Shown: one piece after another, positions 8,899 to 19,300 of the stretch
Layout of the letters: every line of letters starts with the position of its first letter
Position numbering within the stretch: the first letter of the stretch is position 1
DNA from: Mycobacterium sp. URHD0025
GTDB lineage: Bacteria > Actinomycetota > Actinomycetes > Mycobacteriales > Mycobacteriaceae
Length of the DNA stretch: 64,000 bases
Assembly (NCBI RefSeq): GCF_000426065.1
Contig: NZ_AUEQ01000006.1
Coordinates: forward strand, 62,001 to 126,000
Reading direction: 5' to 3'
Position numbers and translations under genes: made by a program
The notes under the pieces: model-generated
Told to the model about the DNA's origin: nothing
Databases searched by the model: none
The model's input: only the letters and a program-made list of their open reading frames with translations

Positions 8899-10647
8899 GT
8901 GACCAAACGGGGCAGGGCGATCAATGCGGTACTGGTGATGGGGTTGGGTGCGTTGGTGGTCGCGCTGTGGATGGGGTTGATCGCAGCGACGGCGGCACCG
9001 GCGCACGCGGACCCCGGCAGAGGGAAATCAACGACGCAGTCCGCCAACGACTCTGACAACTCTTCGGTACGACGCGACAAGCCTGCCCGCTCCGGCCCGC
9101 GCAAGCAGAAGCTGCGCCGCGTTGACGACGGACCGATGCGTACGCGTCCGCGGCTGTCGCTGCCCAAGCAGGCGTCCGGCGTCCGTGACATGGTCGAGGG
9201 AATCGCCGAAAAAGCCCGTAGCGCTGTCGCCGATGTTGTCGATCAGGCGCCGAACCTCAAGACCGCACAAGCACTTCCGCCTCGCAAACCCACGACGAAA
9301 CGCGGCGCGCCAGAGGTTCGGGACGGCGCCGACACGGCCGCGGCCGAGAAGAGGGCACCGGCCGTCGCCGCCGCGATCGACGCCATCGCCCACCCGGTAC
9401 ACGTGCGGGCGCCGCTCGCACAGAAGAACACGATTGCCGACCGGATCGCCACGCAGAGTCACGCGGTGCTCACCGATATCGCTGACCGGGTTTCGGACAT
9501 CCAGGCGGCGCGACCCATGGCGCAACTGGCCGCAGCGGTCAGGACTCCCGCGCCCGGGCAGAGTCCGGTACCGCTGGTCAACATCGTCGGCTCATTGGTG
9601 TTCAACGTGGTCGGCGCTGCGCTGCAGGTGTTCTCGGGCCCGCCGGCACTCCCGCCGGGGAGCACCGTCACGGTGCGCACCTCGACCTTGACCATGCCGG
9701 GAACCAGCCAAACCGTGCGGGCCGACTGGTATTTCCCGGAAGACGCGGACTCCGCCACCGGCGTCATCTATCTGCAGCACGGGTTCATGGCCACCGGCCC
9801 GATGTACAGCTACACCGCGGCATACCTGGCCGAGGAGACCAACAGCATCGTCGTCGCCCCGACGCTGTCGTCAAACCTTTTCGACCCCAGCGGCGAATGG
9901 ATCGGCGGCGAGCCGATGCAGCAGTCGGTCGCCGATCTGTTCGCCGACGATCGGACCGAACTGACCGCGAGCGCCAGCGCGGCGGCCGGCCAACCCGTCA
10001 CGCTGCCATCCCAATTCGTCCTGGTCGGCCATTCCCTGGGCGGGATGCTGGTGACCGGCGCCGCCGGTCGTATGGCCGATGGCGGCGCGGTCGACGACCT
10101 CGCCGGGGTGGTCCTGCTCGACGCGGTGGACACCCACAACGACATGCCCGAAGCGCTCGAAGCCTTGAGCGGCGCCAATTACCGTCCGGTGCTGCTCATT
10201 TCATCCGAACGGTACGTGTGGAATCGCAACGGCACCGTCGGGGACGAACTGCAGGCCGCCCGGCCAGGGGAGTTCAACGGCGTCATGCTGGTCGGTGGAC
10301 GGCACATCGACGGAATGCAGGGCGGCAACGTCATCCTGCAGGCCGCCGAATACCTCATCGCGGGCGTCTCGCAACCGCAGAACACCGCAGCGGTCAAAAC
10401 GATTGCGGCCGGCTGGATCAACGACATGTACACCGGCACCGACGACGGCGTCCAGGGTGCACCGCAACAGAGCATCGACATCCCGACCTCTTCGGGTACT
10501 GCCACCGCGGTGGTGTTGCCGTTCACCTCGTCCGACCCGGTGCGGGCGACGCCCTGGGACGGGCTGGTGGGGCCACTGCTGGATGCGCTGTTCCAGTACG
10601 CGGTGTACGAACCGCTGGCCGGACAGTCCGTTCCGATGACCGTCTGA
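8899..10647 (+). CDS. Exported alpha/beta-hydrolase with long low-complexity N-terminal region
   Basis: This encodes 582 residues from GTG 8899. A signal peptide is clear: basic TKRGR, a hydrophobic core and the AHA cleavage site near residue 37. Residues about 38-215 are Ala/Pro/Lys/Arg-rich and look disordered. From about 255 there is an alpha/beta-hydrolase fold: YLQHGFMATG oxyanion region, nucleophile elbow GHSLGG with Ser at about residue 379, later DAVD and GGRHIDGM carrying probable acid and His. Likely a secreted esterase or lipase of the cell envelope; the substrate is unknown. It is divergent from the TetR gene at 8115-8828. Confidence 0.78.
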   Translation: MTKRGRAINAVLVMGLGALVVALWMGLIAATAAPAHADPGRGKSTTQSANDSDNSSVRRDKPARSGPRKQKLRRVDDGPMRTRPRLSLPKQASGVRDMVEGIAEKARSAVADVVDQAPNLKTAQALPPRKPTTKRGAPEVRDGADTAAAEKRAPAVAAAIDAIAHPVHVRAPLAQKNTIADRIATQSHAVLTDIADRVSDIQAARPMAQLAAAVRTPAPGQSPVPLVNIVGSLVFNVVGAALQVFSGPPALPPGSTVTVRTSTLTMPGTSQTVRADWYFPEDADSATGVIYLQHGFMATGPMYSYTAAYLAEETNSIVVAPTLSSNLFDPSGEWIGGEPMQQSVADLFADDRTELTASASAAAGQPVTLPSQFVLVGHSLGGMLVTGAAGRMADGGAVDDLAGVVLLDAVDTHNDMPEALEALSGANYRPVLLISSERYVWNRNGTVGDELQAARPGEFNGVMLVGGRHIDGMQGGNVILQAAEYLIAGVSQPQNTAAVKTIAAGWINDMYTGTDDGVQGAPQQSIDIPTSSGTATAVVLPFTSSDPVRATPWDGLVGPLLDALFQYAVYEPLAGQSVPMTV

Positions 10648-10660
10648 GGATTAAAAATCG

Positions 10661-11143
10661 GTGCTCATGACCCCGCGGTTCGGCTCATATCCTGATGAGG
10701 ACGCCGAACCGGGGGGTGCCGTGGAGGAGAGAGCGCCAGAGGAATACCCGCACGAGTGGGTTGACCGATACGGGCCCCAGGCGTATGCGCCACCTCAGGC
10801 CTGGGGCCGGCCGGCATCCGCTGCCAAACGGCATTACCAAGCCACGCTGGCCATCCGCTGCTTCGTCGCAGTGATCGGAGCCGGCGCTGTGCTGTTCTGG
10901 GCGCTGATCGTTTTCGCGATGCTGGGTTCTGCTTTCGACCCGGATCCGGCCACCGATCCGCACGGCTTCGGCATCGTCTTCGGCGTTCTCATCTCCGTGC
11001 CACTGAGCCTCTTCTGGGCCCTGCTGTTGCCGTTCGCCGCACCGAGACGCTGGTGGGGCCGTGCCTTCGCGATCTCGTTGCTGACGTTCGTGGCAGTGAC
11101 GGCGCTCGTGTTCTGGGCGCTGAGTGTCTCTGGAGCCGGTTAG
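10661..11143 (+). CDS. Membrane protein with proline/acid-rich N-terminus, unknown function
   Basis: This encodes 160 residues. Residues 1-60 are polar, rich in Glu, Pro, Tyr and Trp (EEYPHEWVDRYG). Three hydrophobic segments follow at about 65-90, 103-125 and 132-155. No family is recognised. GTG 10661 is used because GAGGA lies 11 nt upstream; ATG 10667 is the in-frame alternative. It starts 13 nt after the hydrolase stop, so the two may share a transcript. Confidence 0.6.
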   Translation: MLMTPRFGSYPDEDAEPGGAVEERAPEEYPHEWVDRYGPQAYAPPQAWGRPASAAKRHYQATLAIRCFVAVIGAGAVLFWALIVFAMLGSAFDPDPATDPHGFGIVFGVLISVPLSLFWALLLPFAAPRRWWGRAFAISLLTFVAVTALVFWALSVSGAG

Positions 11144-11303
11144 CGTCAGGTCCCGATTCGCTGGCAGCCGCTGAACAAGGCATATACCAAGCTCAGCTAT
11201 ACATTTTGCCGCGAAATCGTTAACCAAATTGGTGCCCGATCAATATGTGATTCAGCCCACCGGCGATGTACATTGTGATCGCTGTCATAGGAAAGGGCGT
11301 GAA

Positions 11304-11453
11304 ATGCTCAGTGCATTTGTGGGTGTACTTCTGCTGGTGCTCGGCATCGGCGCGGTCGCCGGCGTCGTCACGGCTGTCGCGATGGGCTTGCCCACCCTGG
11401 CCATCGTGATCGGCCTCATCTCCGGCGCATTTTTCGCCGGGCGCGCTGTTTAA
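11304..11453 (+). CDS. Small membrane protein, 49 residues
   Basis: ATG 11304 is preceded by GAAAGGG (11291-11297) at a good distance. The product is almost entirely two hydrophobic helices separated by a short MGLP turn, with a GRAV end. Such small hydrophobic proteins are common and usually unassigned in actinobacteria. The 160 bp upstream (11144-11303) is less GC-rich than the genes around it and probably holds its promoter. Its stop overlaps the recD stop on the other strand by 3-4 nt, an unusually tight convergence. Confidence 0.5.
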   Translation: MLSAFVGVLLLVLGIGAVAGVVTAVAMGLPTLAIVIGLISGAFFAGRAV

Positions 11454-13123
11454 GGCCGCAGCCGCTTTCGCAGGCCGGTCGCTCGGACTGCCTGCCGGGC
11501 GATTGCCGCGCGAATTTCCGCTTCGGACCCCACCACACGCACCCGTGTCTTCGCCCGGGTGACGGCGGTATAGAAGAGCTCCCTCGTCAACAGGCGGGAA
11601 TCTTCCGGTGGCAGCAGCACGGTCACCTCGTCGGCCTGGCTGCCCTGGGATTTGTGGATCGTCATGGCGTGCATGGTCTCCACCTCGGTGAGCCGGCCGG
11701 TCGCGAACGTTCCCGGCCCGCCCACGGTCCCGCCCACGACGGCGCGCAGCCCATCCGGGGTGGCAATGGTGACCCCGGTATCGCCGTTGTAGAGCTTGAG
11801 TCCATAGTCGTTGGCCGTCACCAGGATTGGTCGCCCGACATACCACGATGCCCACATGGGCTCCCCGGTCGCCTCGGCCAGCCACCGCTGCACCTGACGG
11901 TTCCACTGCGCGACGCCGAACGGGCCGTGCCGGTGCGCGCACAACAGCCGATGCTCGTCGAGGATGGTCAGCGCCACCCGCGCATCGCCGAGCATCGCCG
12001 CCTGCCTCAGCGCGAGGGCATGCGGCACAAGCACTTCCCGTAACCGCGCGGACGGGTCCGACCGCACCCACTCGACGTGCTCGCCGCCGTCCGCCAACAC
12101 CGACAGCGCACCGGAGGCGTCGCCGGTGCGGATTGCTGATGCCAACGCACCGATCGACTCACCGAACCGGTGCGAGGTTTGCAGGGCAGCCACCCCGCGC
12201 GAACCCAACCCGTCGACCAGATCGGCCAACACCGCGCCGGCTTCCACCGAGGCCAGCTGATCCGGATCACCGACCAGCAGTAGCCGGGTTTGCGGACGCA
12301 CCGCCTCCAACAGCCGCGCCATCATGGTCAGCGACACCATCGAGGTCTCGTCGACGACGATCACGTCATGCGGCAACCGATTCGCCCGGTGATGGCGAAA
12401 CCGCGACGACGTGTCGGGACGCGGCCCCAACAGCCGGTGCAACGTAGTGGCCTGCAAGCCCGAGATCCGCTCACGGTCCACGGCATCCAGCCGGTCCACC
12501 TCGAGCTGCACGGCCTCCTGCAGCCGCGCGGCGGCCTTACCGGTCGGCGCGGCCAGCGCGATCCGCAGTGACGGGCGACCAGCCAGTGCCGCCTGCTCGG
12601 CCAGCAGCGCCAGCAGCCGCGCCACCGTGGTGGTCTTGCCGGTGCCCGGACCACCGGTCAGCACAGTCAACCCCTGCGACAACGCGACTTTCGCCGCGGC
12701 CCGCTGCTCCTCGAAACCCGGCGGGAACAATCGCGCCACATCGGGTGCCGAGCCACCCGGCTGGGCACCCACGAGGGCCAGCACGTCGTCGCACACCTGC
12801 TGCTCCTCCAACCAGTACCGGTCCAGGTACAGCAGATCTCCGAACAACCGCAGCACCGGGGGAGTGCCCAGCAGCGGGCTGGCCGCCACGGCCGTCAACC
12901 ACTCGTCGACCGGCGGCCACGGCAGCTCCGGCAACTGGGTCTGCTCGGCCACCGAGCGCAGGTCCACGCACACCGAGCCGCCGCGCAGGGCCCGCACCGC
13001 CAGAGCCAGGGCAAGTTCGACGGACGGATCGATCGCACTGGCTTCGGAGTAGGCGAGTGCGCTCAAGCGCTGGGCCACATGCACATCGGCAGGTTCGAGA
13101 ATCTCGGCAAAGGCGTCCAACAT
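11450..13123 (-). CDS. recD: RecD, 5'-3' helicase subunit of RecBCD
   Basis: The 557-residue product is a superfamily 1B helicase. Walker A is GGPGTGKT at about 157-164, followed by the ALAAPTGKAAARLQEAV motif Ia segment, the Walker-B-type VIVVDETSM and the C-terminal UvrD-like motif THKSQGSQADEV. Length and motif order fit RecD. The start ATG 13121-13123 overlaps the recB stop (TGATG), implying translational coupling. It works with RecB and RecC at double-strand ends; in mycobacteria RecBCD is known to support single-strand annealing rather than main homologous recombination, where AdnAB acts. Confidence 0.95.
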   Translation of the reverse strand: MLDAFAEILEPADVHVAQRLSALAYSEASAIDPSVELALALAVRALRGGSVCVDLRSVAEQTQLPELPWPPVDEWLTAVAASPLLGTPPVLRLFGDLLYLDRYWLEEQQVCDDVLALVGAQPGGSAPDVARLFPPGFEEQRAAAKVALSQGLTVLTGGPGTGKTTTVARLLALLAEQAALAGRPSLRIALAAPTGKAAARLQEAVQLEVDRLDAVDRERISGLQATTLHRLLGPRPDTSSRFRHHRANRLPHDVIVVDETSMVSLTMMARLLEAVRPQTRLLLVGDPDQLASVEAGAVLADLVDGLGSRGVAALQTSHRFGESIGALASAIRTGDASGALSVLADGGEHVEWVRSDPSARLREVLVPHALALRQAAMLGDARVALTILDEHRLLCAHRHGPFGVAQWNRQVQRWLAEATGEPMWASWYVGRPILVTANDYGLKLYNGDTGVTIATPDGLRAVVGGTVGGPGTFATGRLTEVETMHAMTIHKSQGSQADEVTVLLPPEDSRLLTRELFYTAVTRAKTRVRVVGSEAEIRAAIARQAVRATGLRKRLRP

Positions 13124-16100
13124 CACGAGGCTCCCTGATCCAGCAGCTCTGACATCGCGATCACCAGTGCCGCGGGCGGCTCCCAGCTGAACACCCCGGC
13201 CGGGTGTCCGTCGACGACGGGCGTCTGAGGCCCGCACATGCCGCGGACGAACAGGTACATCACCCCGCCCAGATGTGTGGCCGGATCATAATCCGGCAGC
13301 CGCCACCTCAGGAACCGGTGCAGCACAACGCTGTACAACAACGCCTGCAGCGGGTAGTCGGAGTGCAACATCGCCTCGACCATCCGGTCCCGCCCGTAAT
13401 CGGCCGCGGTGAGCGGCTCGTCGCCGGTACCCAGCCAGTTGGTCTTGTAGTCGACCACCACGAAACGCTGCCCGATCCGCAGCACGACATCGACCGAGCC
13501 GGACAGGTAGCCGCGCAGTGGTTGACGGCCCAGCAGCCCCGTCGACAACCGCTCGGCGTACACGGCCATCGGATCATCGGCCGGCAGGTGCTCATCGAGC
13601 AGTGCCCCGACATCGGCCAGCCTGGCGAACTCACCGCCGCGCAGATCGCCACCCGCCATGGGGAACTCGAAGTCCAGTTCGCACAACCGGTCGGCCATCC
13701 CGATCTGGCGCAGCGTCACGCCGGGAGCCAACGGTCCCAACGGGGTGTCGTGCATGGGCAGCAGCGCCGCGGCCATCTCGTCGGCTGAGACCTCGACCGG
13801 CCAGTGGGCCGCATGGCGGCGCACCTGGGCCTGTAGTTCGGTGGCGAGATCGGCGGCCTGCGGGTTCGCAGTCTCCAGTACCGCGTGCACGAGCGAGCCG
13901 AACGCGGCCCCGGTGGGCAGCGATGCCATCGGCGACGGCACGTCGGCACCCTGGGTGGGCGCGACGACGGCGATGTCGGTCGACTCGTCGTCGAGCTCGG
14001 TGATCTCGGGCTCGCTGGACACCCCGGGATTGCCGTCGTCCTCGGCCGCGCGCAACAGCCCCGAATAGGACGTGCGCCGCCATGCGGTGTCGATGGCACG
14101 GTGAAAATGCCGCGCCGCCAGATCGTCTGGTATCGCCCGTTGGGGTAGCGGCGTGGCGGGCCCGATCACCGACTCCTCCAGCACCGGACCGCCCTCGGCT
14201 TCCCAGGCACGCAACCGGGCCAGCGCATCCTCGTCGGAAACCTTCGCCGGGGCGACTCGGTCGGGCACGGCGGCCTGCCCCGGGACGCGCCCGCGCAGCA
14301 GACGCGACAGGCCGCCGTTCGGTTCGTCGTTCGACGGTGCCCACCAGGCCACCACCTGTGACTGGGCCCGCGTCATCGCCACATAGGTCAGCCGGCTGTC
14401 ATCGGCGGCGGCCTCGGCTCGGCCGGCCCGCGTCACCGCCGGATCGACCCCGCCGACCTGCAGGCAGCGCACGCCCTCGTCATGGAACAACACCAGGTCC
14501 GGTTCCGGCACATACCGATTGAACGCGAACGGCAGGTACACGATCGGGAACTGCAGCCCCTTGCTCACCCACACCGTCATGATCTGCACCGCGGCGGCGT
14601 CACTGTCCAGGCGGCGGTTCCGCTCGGACGTGCCGCCACCTTCGGAGCGCTGCGTGCGCAGCCAGTCCCGCAGCGCGGCCAGCCCGAAGCCCTCGCGGTG
14701 GGCGGTGTCGCCGAGCAACTGGGTCATGTGGGCCACGTCGGTCATCAGCCGCTCACCGCCCTGCCAGGACAAGACCCGCCTGCCCATCCCGGCCAGCTGC
14801 GCGGCCTCGAAGATGGCTGCCACTCCGCGCTCCCTGGCATGGCCGGCCCAGGTGCGCAGCGTGTCGGCGACGCGATCGGTCAACGCATCCCCGCCCGCGG
14901 CAAGGGTTTCCGCCGTCTCGCCGAAGAACATCGTGGCCGCCGCGGCCCGTACCAACCCTGGACGGTGCGGCTGGTCGAACGCCTCCAGCAGATACAGCCA
15001 GTCCTCGGCCGCCTCGGAATTGAACACATCGGAATCCCCGGTGTAGACGGCGGGAATGCCTGCCTCGAGCAGCGCGGTGTGGCAGGCCCGGGCATCTTTG
15101 TGGGTCTCGACGATCACCGCGATGTCACGGGCCTGCAGTGGGTTGCCGTCGAAGGTGGCGCCGCTGTTCAACAACCCACCGATGTCGGCGGCCAGATCCT
15201 TGCCGATGTGATCGCGCAGATCCGCGATCGGAATCACCTTGGTGCCGGCACGGTTTCGTGTCACCACACGCAGTCGGAACGGCTCGTTGCGGGGCGCCCC
15301 GGCCAGGCGGTGGCCCTGATGGTTCGCCTGCACATCGCGCACCACGATGTCTGGGCCACCCAGTTCGGCACCCCGCAGCACTGCCTGCAGGCGGTCCACC
15401 AGCACGCTGTCGCTGCGCCAGTTGGTGCCCAGCGTCTGCTTGTCGCCGGCGGTGGCAGCCGCACGCAGGTAGGTGTCGATGTCGCCGCCGCGAAACGCGT
15501 AGATCGCCTGCTTGGGATCGCCGATCAGGATCAGCGTGGAGCGCCCGGAGAACGCCCGCTCGATCACCTGCCACTGCACCGGGTCGGTGTCCTGGAACTC
15601 GTCGACCATCACGATCGGCCACCGCTGCGCCATCCGCACCCGGGCCGCGGAGTCTTCGGAATTCAAAGCCGCGGCCAGCCGGGTCAGCAGATCGTCATAC
15701 CCCAGCACACCTCGGCGACGCTTGCGAATCTCCAACTCCGCCAGAACCGCCCGCGCGAACCCCACACGTATCGCGGCCGGCGACTCCGGCTCGGGATCCC
15801 GTGGCCGCAGCTCGGTCGCCGGATTGGACACCACGACACGGGCCAGCTTCAGCGCCTCGGCATAGCCCAGGTCGGGGACATCCCGCTGAGCACCGAAGTG
15901 GGCGAGATACAGATCGTCCACGATCTCGCACACCAGCTCGTCAAGACTCTCGACCAGCGTCACACCCGAATCGCTGTCCCCGGCGACACCAAGGGATTTC
16001 AGGACGATCTGGCAGAACTGATGCGTGGTCGCGATGGTCGCCGCGTCGAATCCGGCCAGCGCATCGCGCAGTCGCTGCCCGCGGGCCTGTCGGTCCTCGG

Positions 16101-16377
16101 TGACCAGATACTGCAGCAGATCGTTGTCGGCCCGTGACGGATCCTCCAATGCCACCAGGGCGCCGACGATCTGGGCGCGCACCCGCTCGCGCAATTCCTG
16201 GCTGGCGGCCCGGCCGAACGTGATGAGCAGCATCTGATCGAGCGTGGCGGCGCCCTCGGCCACCAGCCGCGTCACCAGGCCGGCCAGAGCGAACGTCTTG
16301 CCGGTGCCCGCGCTGGCCTCCAGCACCGTGGTGCTGTTGACGTGTGGCAGCGGGCCGAGCAGATCGAAGACCTTCAC
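13123..16377 (-). CDS. recB: RecB, helicase-nuclease subunit of RecBCD
   Basis: The 1084-residue product is a UvrD-type 3'-5' helicase fused to a nuclease. Walker A ASAGTGKT is at 21-28, the Walker B DEFQDTDPVQW at about 258, and the helicase motif VWVSKGLQFPIVY is in the second half. Near the C-terminus FVVVDYKTNWLG is the RecB-family nuclease motif with the catalytic Asp and Lys. GTG 16375-16377 is chosen because it overlaps the recC stop (GTGA); the upstream in-frame extension lies inside recC. It is the middle gene of recC-recB-recD. Confidence 0.95.
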   Translation of the reverse strand: MKVFDLLGPLPHVNSTTVLEASAGTGKTFALAGLVTRLVAEGAATLDQMLLITFGRAASQELRERVRAQIVGALVALEDPSRADNDLLQYLVTEDRQARGQRLRDALAGFDAATIATTHQFCQIVLKSLGVAGDSDSGVTLVESLDELVCEIVDDLYLAHFGAQRDVPDLGYAEALKLARVVVSNPATELRPRDPEPESPAAIRVGFARAVLAELEIRKRRRGVLGYDDLLTRLAAALNSEDSAARVRMAQRWPIVMVDEFQDTDPVQWQVIERAFSGRSTLILIGDPKQAIYAFRGGDIDTYLRAAATAGDKQTLGTNWRSDSVLVDRLQAVLRGAELGGPDIVVRDVQANHQGHRLAGAPRNEPFRLRVVTRNRAGTKVIPIADLRDHIGKDLAADIGGLLNSGATFDGNPLQARDIAVIVETHKDARACHTALLEAGIPAVYTGDSDVFNSEAAEDWLYLLEAFDQPHRPGLVRAAAATMFFGETAETLAAGGDALTDRVADTLRTWAGHARERGVAAIFEAAQLAGMGRRVLSWQGGERLMTDVAHMTQLLGDTAHREGFGLAALRDWLRTQRSEGGGTSERNRRLDSDAAAVQIMTVWVSKGLQFPIVYLPFAFNRYVPEPDLVLFHDEGVRCLQVGGVDPAVTRAGRAEAAADDSRLTYVAMTRAQSQVVAWWAPSNDEPNGGLSRLLRGRVPGQAAVPDRVAPAKVSDEDALARLRAWEAEGGPVLEESVIGPATPLPQRAIPDDLAARHFHRAIDTAWRRTSYSGLLRAAEDDGNPGVSSEPEITELDDESTDIAVVAPTQGADVPSPMASLPTGAAFGSLVHAVLETANPQAADLATELQAQVRRHAAHWPVEVSADEMAAALLPMHDTPLGPLAPGVTLRQIGMADRLCELDFEFPMAGGDLRGGEFARLADVGALLDEHLPADDPMAVYAERLSTGLLGRQPLRGYLSGSVDVVLRIGQRFVVVDYKTNWLGTGDEPLTAADYGRDRMVEAMLHSDYPLQALLYSVVLHRFLRWRLPDYDPATHLGGVMYLFVRGMCGPQTPVVDGHPAGVFSWEPPAALVIAMSELLDQGAS

Positions 16378-19300
16378 GACACAGACCTTTCGGCCTGCAG
16401 CATGGGCAGCCACAACCGTTCCGCATACGCACCCAACCCGGCCAGCCGGCTCAGCGGCACGCCGCGGCCCCACGCGCGCACATGCGCCGGCGCCTCATCC
16501 TCACCGGGAAAGCGTGAGCTGCGCCAACGAAATCCGGCCTCGCGCTCGGGGTCGTCACCGGCATGCCGGGCAACCGCCCACGCATAGGACGTCTTGACGG
16601 GCAGCGGCAACGGCTCGCGGCGGCCCGCGTCATAGATGGCCACCAGATCGGCCAGCAGCGCGACCGCATCGTCGGGGCGGCCCAATCCTGCTACCCGCGG
16701 GGTGTCACCGCGCCGCGGGCGCCCGATGCACACCGCCGACCAGTCCCGCTCCGGGTACCCGGCGGCCAATGCCAACAACGGAATCCACGATTGCAACAGA
16801 TGCTTGCCGTCGAGCTTCGAGTAGGTCACCGACACCAGCCGGTCGCCGAACACCGGGGAGACGGTGCCGGCCAGCCGTCGCCCGGTACCCAGATCGATGT
16901 CGACGTCATAGGCCTGCGGATCGGTGCTCCGGTGGCGCAGTGCCTCGGTGGCCATCAGCGCGCACCGGTCACGCAAGGCGATCGCCCGTCGCCAACCCAA
17001 CTGGCCTGGCGGCAGCGTGCCGCGACGCCACTCGGCCTGCTGCGCGTCCGCCGGGGTCATGCCGCGCAGGATGTCGGTGAGCATCCGATCGCCGACGGTC
17101 CACTCCTCCAGCGCGTCGATGTCGACCGGCATCGCATCCGACACCCCGTCCACATCCCAGGGCAGCGTGTACTCCAGCGCCCGGAAGAAGCCCTTCACCG
17201 GATCTCTGAAGAAACTGACGAGATCCTCCAGCGCGACGTCCCCGGGCGCCTGGGCCGGCAGCGGATGATCGAAGAATGCCGGCCGCTCGGCCCGCTGCCC
17301 GGCGCTGGCCTTCGCGGCCGTGAGTGCCGTGGGATCGAACGTGAACGGGCCTTCGGCCAACAGCGCGCCGGGGGTGACGTTGCGAATATCGAAGGGCTGC
17401 AACGGGTGTGCGGTGACCACATCCACGGGCTGCTCGGCCGTGATCTTGAGTGTGTCCAGAAGTTCGGCCAACGGCACCGCCGGCGGGCGGACCTGACCGG
17501 AGTACTCGTTGGCGCCGGTATAGGTGACGACGAGGGTTTGGGTGGCCGCACCGATCGCGTCGAGCAACAACTGGCGGTCCTCCGAGCGGATGTCGCGTTC
17601 GCCGGTGCGCGGATCGCGGGCCAGCACGTCGTCGCCGTCGACCGCACCCAGGCGGGGGAACACCCCGTCGTCCAATCCGACCAGGCACACCACCCGGTGT
17701 GGCACCGACCGCATCGGCACCATGGTGCACACCGTCAGGGTGCCGGTGCGGAAGTTGGCCCGCGTCGGCCGCCCGGCCAGGTGCCGATCCAGCAGTGCAC
17801 GAATATCACTGAGCCGCATGGGTGTCGCGGCCGCACCGGCGGCCTCGGCGATGTCGGCGAACTCGCGCTGCACCTGGGCGGCGGGCCACTCCTCGTCAGA
17901 GCAGGCCAGCCCTTCGATCCCGGCGGCCAGGGCCGACAGCCACTCGCCGAGCGGGCGGACACCGCTGAGCTGATCGACGGCCTGCCGGAGTTTCTCCACG
18001 AACTCGGCGAAGCGGCCCGCCAGCTCGACCCGGTTGCTGCTCACATCGTCGAGCGGAAGTGTGGTGCCCAGCCAGGCATGCGAATCGTCGGACATCGCCA
18101 CCCCGGCTAGTATCCGATCGATGCCGAAACGCCAGCTGTTGTGCAGGAATTCGACGCCGTACGGCCTGCGGTGCTCCTGATCGAAGCCCCACCGGATGTT
18201 GGCCTCGCGCACCCAGGCGGTGATGGCCTCCAGATCGTCGTCGGTGAAGCCGAACCGGGCCCGCACGGGTGCCGACTCGGCAAGGTTGAGCACCTCGCTC
18301 GCGGTGGCCCGGCCGCCGGCCAGCGTCAGCACCGACGCCGCCACCGACAGCAGCGGATTCGTCTGTACCAGAGCACGATCGGCCAGCCGCACCCGTAGCT
18401 TGTGCGCCGGATGCGCACCGATGCTGATCTGCGCGCCTCGCGTGCCCGGCATCGCATCGCCCAACCCGAACCCCGCCGTGATCAACGGCGTATAGGTCTC
18501 GATATCCGGGCACATCACCAGGATGTCGCGCGGTTCCAGCGTCGGGTCGTCGGCGAGCAGTCCCAGCAACACCTCGCGCAGCACCTCGATCTGGCGGGCC
18601 GGCCCGTGGCAGCTGTGCACCTGCACCGAGCGGTCCTCCCGCCGCGGCACCCGCCCCGCCGGGCGCACCGCGTTGGCGGCGATGTCGGACTGGAGCCAAC
18701 CCAGCACGGTGTCGGGATAGCCGGTGCCCGTGAGATATTCGTCGGTGTCCGGAATGGGCAGGGCCCGTTGAAGTTCTCGCAGATCCCGCCCGAGGGTGGC
18801 CAGCAGAGGGTGGCCGACCTCGCGGTGGCTGCTGTCCTCACGGCGGGGGAGCGGCCCGGTGTGCGTGGTCAGCGAGCGCCACAGATTGTCGCTGGGCTGC
18901 GGCAGCCACAGATGCAGATCGTGATGGGTGGCCAGTGCCCGGAGCAGTTCGATCTCGGTGACCGGCAGGCGGGTGTGCCCGAACAACGACAGCCGCTCCG
19001 GCAGGTCGCTCGGTGATTCAGTCAGCCGGGCAAGGGTTTTCGTATGCCGGATGTGCGGCGGCTCGGCATCGATGCGCTCGGTCAGCGCCTGCCACAGCGG
19101 GGCCTGCCAGGACAGGTCAGCGGGCAGGCCGTCCCAATCGACCAGCAGCTGTGGCCGCTGCCGCGCATAGGAGGCGAACAGCCCGGCCAGCCGTCTGGCC
19201 ACCGCGTAGCGCCGGCCCTGACGCAGCTCATACTCGTCACCGGTCTCGAAATGCCCGAGATGGGTGGCCACCGGTGCGCACCACGGCTGGTCCAGGTTGT

